Assembly: GCA_017989485.1 (NCBI GenBank)
Contig: JAGNPU010000075.1
Span: forward strand, 1-7,828
Source: Neisseriaceae bacterium
Lineage (GTDB): Bacteria; Pseudomonadota; Gammaproteobacteria; Burkholderiales; Neisseriaceae
Direction of reading: 5' to 3'
DNA: 7,828 nucleotides
The notes beneath the pieces were generated by a model. It was not told the DNA's origin. It ran no database searches and worked only from the letters and a program-made list of their open reading frames with translations. Shown in pieces: positions 1 through 5,273 of this stretch. Position 1 is the first letter of the stretch; each line of letters opens with the position of its first letter. The translations under genes and the position numbers were made by a program.

Positions 1-337
1 GTCTAATAAGTTGTATGTAAAAGAATCATAGTTATCAATCAGGATCCCCTTCATTCCCCCCCTTCGCAAGACACACCCAACCCAACCGTAACACATTGTT
101 ATTAATATAATTTATATATGCCTAACAAATATACTGGCATTGCAACTTGAAATCAATATAAATTTCTATTTTATCTAGTCGACGTAGGGTTTCTACCAAA
201 AAACTGGTTTTCTACTCTGTTCTTTAGAGGAACAAACTTCCCCCACTAAAATATAAAATGTTCTACTATTGCTAGAGACTTGGCTATATCATAACCATTT
301 TGGCTAAACACAAAACAATAGCCGCACAACCGAACAT
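1..337. other. AT-rich non-coding stretch
   Basis: I see no credible gene in this stretch. It is visibly much richer in A and T than the rest of the window, with long A/T runs around 100-175 and 240-260, and it is broken by stops in all frames. The only open frames are a few codons long. The motif TTCTAC recurs near 190, 209 and 261 but with no regular spacing. The stretch lies beyond the pntB terminator, so it probably serves as the upstream region of a gene beyond the left edge. A candidate leftward promoter is listed separately. Confidence 0.6.
128..156 (-). promoter_or_regulatory. candidate leftward sigma-70-type promoter
   Basis: Read on the minus strand, TTGATT (151-156) is followed after exactly 17 bases by TATATT (128-133). 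The first hexamer matches four of six bases of the -35 consensus and the second matches five of six of the -10 consensus. Transcription would run left, out of the window, with a leader of roughly 120 bases or more before any gene. AT-rich DNA gives chance matches easily, so this rests on spacing and on position, outside the pnt terminator and pointing away from it. Confidence 0.35.
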
Positions 338-371
338 AAAAAAACGGACCCTACCGCAGTAGGATCCGTTT
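338..371 (-). terminator. intrinsic terminator of the pntAB operon
   Basis: The arms at 359-371 and 342-354 flank a four-base loop at 355-358. In the minus-strand RNA all 13 positions pair, one of them as a G-U wobble. On the plus strand the same position is a C-A mismatch, so the structure is better in the pnt direction. The minus strand then continues into a T-tract, the complement of A338-A344. It begins about 17 bases after the pntB stop, as expected for the end of this operon. Confidence 0.85.
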
Positions 372-387
372 CATCTCAAGGTCCTGA

Positions 388-1773
388 TTACATGGCGCGC
401 AAAATCGCTTCCACGGTTTCTTTGGCATCGCCAAAGCACATCGAGGTATTCTCTTTAAAGAACAGCGGATTTTGCACCCCAGCGTAGCCTGGGCTCATCG
501 AGCGCTTGAACACCACCACGTTGCGCGCATGCCACACTTCCAATACCGGCATGCCGGCGATGGGGCTATTGGGGTCTTCCATCGCCGCAGGGTTCACGGT
601 GTCATTGGCACCAATCACCAAAACGGTTTCGGTATTGGCCAAGTCGTCGTTAATCTCATCCATTTCCAACACAATGTCGTAAGGCACTTTGGCTTCGGCC
701 AGCAGCACGTTCATGTGCCCTGGTAAACGGCCCGCCACCGGATGGATACCAAAGCGCACATTAATCCCTGCCGCACGCAGCTTGGCCGTGATTTCGGCCA
801 CCGGATATTGCGCCTGAGCCACCGCCATGCCATAGCCTGGGGTGATCACCACCGAGCTTGAGTTTTTCAACAGGTCGGCCACGTCTTCCACCGACATCTC
901 ACGGTATTCGCCCACTTCTTCCGAGCCGCTAGACGCCACCGCGTCGTTGCCAAACCCACCGGCAATCACCGACAGGAAGGAACGGTTCATGGCTTTACAC
1001 ATGATGTAAGACAGAATCGCGCCTGAAGAACCCACTAGGGCGCCGGTCACAATCAACAAGTCGTTCGACAACATAAAGCCTGCTGCTGCGGCGGCCCAAC
1101 CCGAGTACGAGTTCAACATCGACACCACCACCGGCATGTCGGCCCCGCCAATCGAGGCCACCAAATGCCAGCCAAACACCAGCGCAATCACCGTCATCAA
1201 CACCAGGGCAAAGGCAGAGCCGTCGACCTTAACAAAGTAAATCATCAGCAAGAACGACACCACCAGGGCCAACAAATTCAGCTTGTGACGATTAGGCAAC
1301 ATCAGCGCTTTCGAGCTGATTTTGCCGTTTAGCTTGCCGAAGGCCACGATGGAACCGGTTAAGGTCACCGCGCCAATGAACACGCCCAAGAACACCTCTA
1401 CCAACAAAATGGTGTGCATGGCGGGCTCAGAGAAAACGTGGCTGTCCATTTGCATATAGGTGTTATAACCCACCAACACCGCGGCCAGGCCCACAAAGCT
1501 GTGCAACATGGCGATCAGCTCTGGCATTTGGGTCATTTCCACTTTACGGGCCAAATACCCCCCGATGGCGGCGCCAATCAGCATGGCCACAATGATGTAA
1601 CCCACCCCTAAAACGTGGTCGTTGCCAATGGTGGCAATCAGAGCAATGGCCATACCGGCCATGCCCGCGTAGTTACCATAACGAGCGGTTTCTTGCTTAG
1701 ACAAGCCCGCCAAAGCCATGATGAACAATAAGGCGGCTAAAATATAAGCCGCAGCAATCAATCCTAAAGACAT
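388..1773 (-). CDS. pntB: NAD(P) transhydrogenase subunit beta
   Basis: This is the beta subunit of the inner-membrane transhydrogenase, which couples proton entry to hydride transfer from NADH to NADP+ and so supplies NADPH. The 461 residues match the usual length of about 462. Residues 1-260 are a chain of hydrophobic helices (domain II). They include His91 in HSFVG and Asp212 in GGADMPVV, which fall where the E. coli protein has its proton-pathway His91 and Asp213. Residues from about 285 to the end form the NADP(H)-binding domain III, with [10 protein letters not shown] (313-322), [12 protein letters not shown] (344-355), [10 protein letters not shown] (388-397) and [16 protein letters not shown] (423-438). 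The start has a strong AAGGAG six bases upstream that overlaps the pntA stop, so the two genes are translationally close and form one operon. No truncation or missing key residue was seen. Confidence 0.97.
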   Translation of the reverse strand: MSLGLIAAAYILAALLFIMALAGLSKQETARYGNYAGMAGMAIALIATIGNDHVLGVGYIIVAMLIGAAIGGYLARKVEMTQMPELIAMLHSFVGLAAVLVGYNTYMQMDSHVFSEPAMHTILLVEVFLGVFIGAVTLTGSIVAFGKLNGKISSKALMLPNRHKLNLLALVVSFLLMIYFVKVDGSAFALVLMTVIALVFGWHLVASIGGADMPVVVSMLNSYSGWAAAAAGFMLSNDLLIVTGALVGSSGAILSYIMCKAMNRSFLSVIAGGFGNDAVASSGSEEVGEYREMSVEDVADLLKNSSSVVITPGYGMAVAQAQYPVAEITAKLRAAGINVRFGIHPVAGRLPGHMNVLLAEAKVPYDIVLEMDEINDDLANTETVLVIGANDTVNPAAMEDPNSPIAGMPVLEVWHARNVVVFKRSMSPGYAGVQNPLFFKENTSMCFGDAKETVEAILRAM

Positions 1774-1779
1774 TGTGTT

Positions 1780-1785
1780 CTCCTT
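1780..1785 (-). promoter_or_regulatory. pntB ribosome binding site overlapping the pntA stop
   Basis: The minus strand reads AAGGAG here, six bases before the pntB ATG. Its first two bases are also the last two bases of the pntA TAA stop (1784-1786). Ribosomes finishing pntA therefore end on the initiation site of pntB, which favours coupled, balanced synthesis of the two subunits. Confidence 0.8.
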
Positions 1786-3310
1786 AACCTTTACGGAACA
1801 TTTTGAGCATACGGTGCGTCACGGTAAAGCCACCGACGATGTTAATGGTGGCAATCAAGATGGCAATAAACGCCAGCAGCGACGCAAACCCATAGCCCTG
1901 CCCAATCTGCAGTAAGGCCCCAACCACGATGATGCCAGAAATGGCGTTGGTCACCGACATCAGCGGCGTGTGTAACGAATGCGTCACGTTCCACACCACG
2001 TAATAGCCGACCACGCACGACAGCGCAAACACCATCAGATGCGACAAGAACTCAACCGGTGCCACCGACCCCAGCCAGATGAACAACAAGAAGGCAATGC
2101 CACCACCGATCCACTTATTGCGTGGGTTGGCAGGCTTCACCACCTTAGGCTGTGGTGCCGCGGCCTGCTTCGGCGCAGCCGACACCTGAATCGCTGGCGG
2201 CGGGAAGGTCACCGCCCCATCATGGATCACACTCATAGTGCGAATGACCACGTCGTCCATGTCCAAGACGATGTTGCCATCCTTTTCCTTGCTCAATAAC
2301 TTGGTCAAATTCACCAGATTGGTGCCATACAGCTGTGACGACTGTGCCGGCAAACGGCTAGGCAAGTCGGTGTAGCCGATGACTTTGACGCCGTTTTCGG
2401 TCACGTGCAGCTGGTCGGCCACGGTGTATTCACAGTTGCCACCGGTGGCGGCGGCCAAATCCACAATCACGGAACCAGGCTTCATGCTGTCGACCATCGC
2501 CTTGGTGATGAGCTTAGGCGCAGGACGGCCCGGAATCAGCGCCGTGGTGATGATGATGTCGACGTCTTTGGCCTGTTCGGCGAACAGGGCCATTTCGGCG
2601 GCGATGAACTCGTCCGACATCGTCGTCGCATAGCCGTCGCCAGAGCCGCCGGCTTCGGTTGGGAATTCAAGCTTTAAGAAGCTGCCGCCCATAGACTCAA
2701 TCTGTTCGGCGACTTCTAAACGGGTGTCGAAGGCGCGCACAATGGCGCCCAAAGACCCCGCCGCACCGATGGCGGCCAAACCGGCCACGCCGGCACCGAT
2801 GACCAAGACCTTGGCGGGCGGAATTTTGCCCGCGGCGGTGATTTGGCCGGTAAAGAAGCGACCAAATTCATGCGCGGCTTCCACCACGGCACGGTAGCCA
2901 GCAATATTGGCCATAGACGACAAAGCATCTAAAGACTGGGCGCGTGAAATGCGGGGCACCATATCCATGGCCAACACGTTAATTTTGTGTTCGGCCAATT
3001 TTTGCACCAAGGCCTCATTTTGACGCGGCCAAATAAAGCTCACCAATGTGGCACCGGCTTTGATTTTCGCCATTTCCGCATCGGTGGGCTCATTGACTTT
3101 ATAAATCAGGTCCGATTGCCATGCCGCATTGGCGTCGACAATCTTGGCGCCCGCCTCGGCAAACGCCGCGTCGCTAAAATCTGCCTTAGCGCCCGCACCG
3201 GCCTCGACCACAACGTCGAAGCCCAGCTTCATCAGCTGGACGACGGTGGCTGGGGTGGCCGCCGCACGGGCTTCGCCCGCAAGCAGCTCCTTAGGAATCC
3301 CTATTTGCAT
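1784..3310 (-). CDS. pntA: NAD(P) transhydrogenase subunit alpha (fused form)
   Basis: This is the alpha subunit of the proton-translocating transhydrogenase; it binds NAD(H) on the cytoplasmic side and pairs with PntB. Residues 1 to about 375 are the two-lobed domain I related to alanine dehydrogenase. They contain the Rossmann turn GAGVAG (172-177), RAFDTR (192-197), and R120, Q125, D128 and S131 in the [12 protein letters not shown] stretch, spaced like the active-site R127, Q132, D135 and S138 of the Rhodospirillum rubrum protein. An Ala/Pro/Lys linker (about 376-397) leads to roughly four membrane helices (about 400-495). The 508-residue length and fused membrane part match the E. coli type rather than the split three-gene form. 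The N-terminus MQIGIPKE is canonical, and GAGGAG (3319-3324) lies eight bases before the ATG. Its stop is 10 bases from the pntB start. I found no convincing promoter upstream. Confidence 0.97.
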   Translation of the reverse strand: MQIGIPKELLAGEARAAATPATVVQLMKLGFDVVVEAGAGAKADFSDAAFAEAGAKIVDANAAWQSDLIYKVNEPTDAEMAKIKAGATLVSFIWPRQNEALVQKLAEHKINVLAMDMVPRISRAQSLDALSSMANIAGYRAVVEAAHEFGRFFTGQITAAGKIPPAKVLVIGAGVAGLAAIGAAGSLGAIVRAFDTRLEVAEQIESMGGSFLKLEFPTEAGGSGDGYATTMSDEFIAAEMALFAEQAKDVDIIITTALIPGRPAPKLITKAMVDSMKPGSVIVDLAAATGGNCEYTVADQLHVTENGVKVIGYTDLPSRLPAQSSQLYGTNLVNLTKLLSKEKDGNIVLDMDDVVIRTMSVIHDGAVTFPPPAIQVSAAPKQAAAPQPKVVKPANPRNKWIGGGIAFLLFIWLGSVAPVEFLSHLMVFALSCVVGYYVVWNVTHSLHTPLMSVTNAISGIIVVGALLQIGQGYGFASLLAFIAILIATINIVGGFTVTHRMLKMFRKG

Positions 3311-3385
3311 GGGTATTGCTCCTCATAATGTGTATTAATGGTTTAGGTATAGATGGGTTAAACAAATTTTGTGATTCCAGTTTAA

Positions 3386-3406
3386 TCGAAAACGGACATT
3401 TTTCGA
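3386..3406. repeat. inverted repeat upstream of pntA
   Basis: TCGAAAA (3386-3392) and TTTTCGA (3400-3406) are perfect complements separated by seven bases, and there is partial symmetry just outside them. The element lies about 76-96 bases before the pntA start, where an operator for a dimeric regulator could sit. It could also fold as a weak RNA hairpin. No named regulator motif is recognised, and an A/T-rich palindrome of this size can occur by chance. Confidence 0.45.
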
Positions 3407-3506
3407 ATAGTTTTTATCAATGCCCCGATTTAGAAAGCAGCAAAACCCTACATAGGCACGCTTAATCCCCATAAAAAACCAATTTTTAGACCAGACAATT
3501 GGGTTC

Positions 3507-3597
3507 ACGCCGCCAAGGGCGTCAGCGCTGGGCCCTAAAAAACGTCAAATAGGCCGACAGCCCTTACCTAACGAGGGCCCAGGGCATTAAGCGCCCT
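3507..3597. repeat. cluster of GC-rich inverted repeats
   Basis: Several inverted repeats overlap in about 90 bases. CTGGGCCCT (3528-3536) pairs perfectly with AGGGCCCAG (3574-3582). ACGCC (3507-3511) pairs with GGCGT (3518-3522). AGGGC (3581-3585) pairs with GCCCT (3593-3597). The 9-base pair has a 37-base loop. There is no clear U-tract, and no gene ends here, since both neighbouring operons start outward from this region. It may be a structured RNA, a relic, or nothing functional. Confidence 0.35.
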
Positions 3598-3806
3598 CTT
3601 CTTGACCTCATGACTGGCGCACACAAAAAGCACAATTCTGCCACCGATTCACCCACCCCTTCATGCCCATGCCCGCCTTTATGGCCCAAAACAGCAGGCG
3701 CTGCAGCATCTAGCCGCCCCTCACCCGCGCAATCGGGAAAAGTGCTTACGGTATCGGGAAATTTTGTCCCGCATCCGCAACGCATGCCGCAAAATCCTTT
3801 AAACTA

Positions 3807-3825
3807 AATGGTATTGATTCTTATT
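3807..3825. promoter_or_regulatory. Fur-box-like operator of the iron-uptake operon
   Basis: The 19 bases AATGGTATTGATTCTTATT match 15 positions of the palindromic Fur consensus AATGATAATNATTATCATT, not counting the free central base as a mismatch. The site ends 45 bases before the start codon of a siderophore-binding lipoprotein gene. Fur with ferrous iron would be expected to cover the promoter there and shut the operon off in iron-replete cells. Sequence and context agree, but binding itself is inferred. Confidence 0.75.
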
Positions 3826-3841
3826 TAAACACGACTTTAAA
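3814..3841 (+). promoter_or_regulatory. candidate promoter of the iron-uptake operon
   Basis: TTGATT (3814-3819) and TTTAAA (3836-3841) are 16 bases apart and each match four of six consensus positions. Transcription would begin near 3848, giving a leader of about 20 bases that still contains the ribosome binding site. The -35 part lies inside the Fur-like site, which would make repression by occlusion simple. Other pairings in this A/T-rich stretch are possible. Confidence 0.35.
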
Positions 3842-3870
3842 CGCAATGGTCCGCCAAAGGAACGCCCTTC

Positions 3871-4806
3871 ATGACCCGATATCTGCTTAGCCTATTGTGT
3901 GCCACCGCCCTCGTGGCGTGCACACCGCAAACCAATACCCCAGAGCCCACCACCCCACACGCGACGGTCACCATCCCCACCGCCCGCGGCGAGGCGATGG
4001 TTCAGAAAAACCCTGAGCGCGTGGCCGTATTCGACTGGGCGGCGCTGGACACCCTCAACCAGCTGGGCGTCAAAGTCGGCGCGACCACGGAGAAAGTCTT
4101 GGTGGATTACCTGGCGCCGCTGTTTCAAGACACGCTGAGGGTCGGCACGCTGTTTGAGCCCGATTACGAAGCCCTACACGACTATAAGCCACAGCTCATC
4201 ATTACCGGCGGCCCAGGCGCCACCGAATATGCGCAATTGGCCAAGCTGGCCCCCACCATAGACATGACCATAGACAACCTCAACATCCGTGAGAGCGCCA
4301 AACAAAGCATGACCGCCCTCGCTGAAGTCTTTGACAAGCAAGACGTCGCCAAACGCCTCATCGCCGACATAGATGCCTCATTTGCCCAAACCCGCACCGC
4401 GGCTCAGGGCAAAGGCACGGCCATGGTGGTGTCCATTACCGGCCATAAGGTTTACGCCTTCGGCCCTGAATCTCGCATGGCCAGCTGGATCCACAAAGAC
4501 ATCGGCATGCCGCCTGCGGACACGGGCATTGATGGCTCTACCGGCCATGGCATGTTGGTGTCGTTTGAATACATCCGCCAACAAAATCCCGACTGGATTT
4601 TTGTGCTGGACCGCACCGCCGCCATCGGCGATGAAGGCCCTCCGGCCAAAAACGTATTGGACAACCCCATCGTGGCCAAAACCTCGGCCTGGGAGAAAGG
4701 CCAAGTCGTGGTCATGCCTTCTGCCAACTACATTGTGGCCGGCGGCGTACAGCAACTGCTGCAAGCCAGCGCACAGCTTAAGGCGGCCTTTGACGCCGCC
4801 AAATAA
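3871..4806 (+). CDS. siderophore-binding ABC transporter lipoprotein (FatB/CeuE/YclQ type)
   Basis: This is a periplasmic substrate-binding lipoprotein that should capture a ferric siderophore and hand it to an ABC permease. The start is set by AAAGGAA eight bases upstream. Residues 1-16 are a lipoprotein signal peptide with the lipobox LVAC, Cys17 being the lipidated residue; a Thr/Pro-rich tether follows to about residue 30. The body is the helix-linked two-lobe fold: NPERVAVFDWAALDTL (47-62), GTLFEPDYEAL (92-102), KPQLIITGGPG (106-116), SFEYIRQQNPDWIFVLDR (231-248), then a C-terminal half with VLDNPIVAKTSAW (262-274). By my recollection of the family, His226 and Tyr287 fall where CeuE has its iron-contacting His227 and Tyr288, suggesting a catecholate ligand. 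It is first in the operon. No permease or ATPase gene is present in the window. Length (311) is typical. The family call is firm; the exact siderophore is inference. Confidence 0.9.
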   Translation: MTRYLLSLLCATALVACTPQTNTPEPTTPHATVTIPTARGEAMVQKNPERVAVFDWAALDTLNQLGVKVGATTEKVLVDYLAPLFQDTLRVGTLFEPDYEALHDYKPQLIITGGPGATEYAQLAKLAPTIDMTIDNLNIRESAKQSMTALAEVFDKQDVAKRLIADIDASFAQTRTAAQGKGTAMVVSITGHKVYAFGPESRMASWIHKDIGMPPADTGIDGSTGHGMLVSFEYIRQQNPDWIFVLDRTAAIGDEGPPAKNVLDNPIVAKTSAWEKGQVVVMPSANYIVAGGVQQLLQASAQLKAAFDAAK

Positions 4807-4811
4807 CCCAC

Positions 4812-4838
4812 GCTGGCGGGGCCGTGTGCCCAGCCAGC
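4812..4838 (+). other. intercistronic hairpin between binding-protein and cupin genes
   Basis: GCTGGC (4812-4817) pairs with GCCAGC (4833-4838). After one G-A mismatch, GGG (4819-4821) pairs with CCC (4829-4831) around a seven-base loop. There is no U-tract, so it does not look like an intrinsic terminator. It begins six bases after the upstream stop and ends 12 bases before the cupin ribosome binding site. A role in blocking 3' exonuclease decay or separating expression levels is possible but inferred. Confidence 0.5.
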
Positions 4839-4861
4839 CTCATCTATATTAAGGAACCCTT

Positions 4862-5200
4862 ATGACTGATTACCCAGAAATTCAGGCCGACGGCCTGGTC
4901 ATCGACATCAACGCCGAGCTACAAGCCCTCACCGCCCATTGGCAGCCAAAAATCATCAACAGCTATGGCTTTCAATTTCGCATTGTCAAATTTACCGGCG
5001 AATTTGAATGGCACACTCATGAAGGCAGCGACAAGGTGATGTTTGTGCTCGCCGGCGAGATGTTGCTTGAGTTTCGTGATGGCCGCGACGCCGTCGTGGT
5101 GCGCGCCGGCGAGATGTATGTGGTGCCACAAGGCTGTGAGCAAAAGCCTTCGGCCACGACAGAGTGCAGCATTGTTTTGATCGAGCCCAAGATCGCTTAA
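4862..5200 (+). CDS. small cupin-fold protein with altered metal ligands
   Basis: This is a single-domain cupin of 112 residues with no signal peptide, so probably cytoplasmic; its function is unknown. The core is WHTH (50-53), VMFVLAGEMLLEFRDG (59-74), then RAGEMYVVPQGCEQKP (81-96) and IVLIEPK (104-110). This resembles the small cupins whose usual pattern is WHxHxxxDExF followed by VVPxGVEHxP. Here the two histidines (51, 53) remain, but the usual metal-binding Glu is Lys58 and the usual second-motif His is Gln94; Cys92 and Cys102 are nearby. It may bind metal differently, bind a small ligand without metal, or be non-enzymatic. AAGGAA (4851-4856) sets the start. It lies between a siderophore-binding protein and a siderophore receptor, so an iron or siderophore role is likely but unproved. 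Confidence 0.88.
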   Translation: MTDYPEIQADGLVIDINAELQALTAHWQPKIINSYGFQFRIVKFTGEFEWHTHEGSDKVMFVLAGEMLLEFRDGRDAVVVRAGEMYVVPQGCEQKPSATTECSIVLIEPKIA

Positions 5201-5226
5201 GTCCTGACCTAAACGCTGATAACAAA

Positions 5227-5245
5227 GGCGCAGCTCGTCTGCGCC
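5227..5245 (+). other. intercistronic hairpin before the receptor gene
   Basis: GGCGCAG (5227-5233) and CTGCGCC (5239-5245) form a perfect seven-pair, nearly all G-C stem around the five-base loop CTCGT. No U-tract follows, so it is not a standard terminator. It lies 28 bases before the receptor start codon. It could act as a stability element, an attenuating structure or a factor-dependent site; the sequence does not decide which. Confidence 0.55.
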
Positions 5246-5261
5246 CACCATACCCACACAC

Positions 5262-5267
5262 AAGAGA
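5262..5267 (+). promoter_or_regulatory. weak ribosome binding site of the receptor gene
   Basis: AAGAGA stands six bases before the receptor ATG and is poorer than the AAAGGAA and AAGGAA sites of the two genes upstream. It still supports this start, because the residues that follow make a complete signal peptide. Starting at the internal methionines (residues 11 and 12) would remove the charged N-terminal part. Confidence 0.5.
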
Positions 5268-5273
5268 AACCCC

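Larger units (their letters stand above)
3311..3870. other. divergent intergenic region between pntA and the iron-uptake operon
   Basis: I find no supportable gene in these 560 bases. The pntA-proximal part (3311-3500) is AT-rich and must hold the pnt promoter, though no good -35/-10 pair stands out. It also carries an inverted repeat at 3386-3406. The middle (about 3500-3600) is GC-rich with several overlapping inverted repeats. The right end (3790-3870) is again AT-rich and carries the Fur-box-like operator and the ribosome binding site AAAGGAA (3856-3862) of the binding-protein gene. Short open frames at 3564-3785 (minus) and 3610-3807 (plus) lack ribosome binding sites and have low-complexity translations without domains, so I do not call them genes. 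Confidence 0.6.

Noticed and set aside
24..42. Possible second Fur-like site in the left flank
   Set aside because: Only about 10 of 18 scored positions agree with the consensus and the stretch is AT-rich, so this is near chance level.
147..174. Rightward promoter-like pair TTGAAA and TTTTAT
   Set aside because: The spacing is acceptable, but the only downstream DNA is the 3' end of the opposite-strand pnt operon, so no gene would be served; likely a chance match in AT-rich sequence.
1774..1786. Possible frameshift or split between pntA and pntB
   Set aside because: Both proteins are full length with canonical ends; the short gap with a ribosome binding site overlapping the stop is normal operon structure.
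3564..3785. Open frame of 73 codons on the minus strand in the intergenic region
   Set aside because: It overlaps the plus-strand frame and the GC-rich inverted repeats, has no ribosome binding site, and its Gly/Arg-rich translation resembles no protein family.
3610..3807. Open frame of 65 codons on the plus strand in the intergenic region
   Set aside because: It has no ribosome binding site, its translation is low-complexity (Pro, Ser and Ala rich) with no recognisable domain, and its end runs into the Fur-like operator.
4378..4852. Long overlapping open frames on both strands within the binding-protein gene
   Set aside because: They are by-products of GC-rich coding bias; the true frame has a lipoprotein signal, family motifs and a good ribosome binding site.
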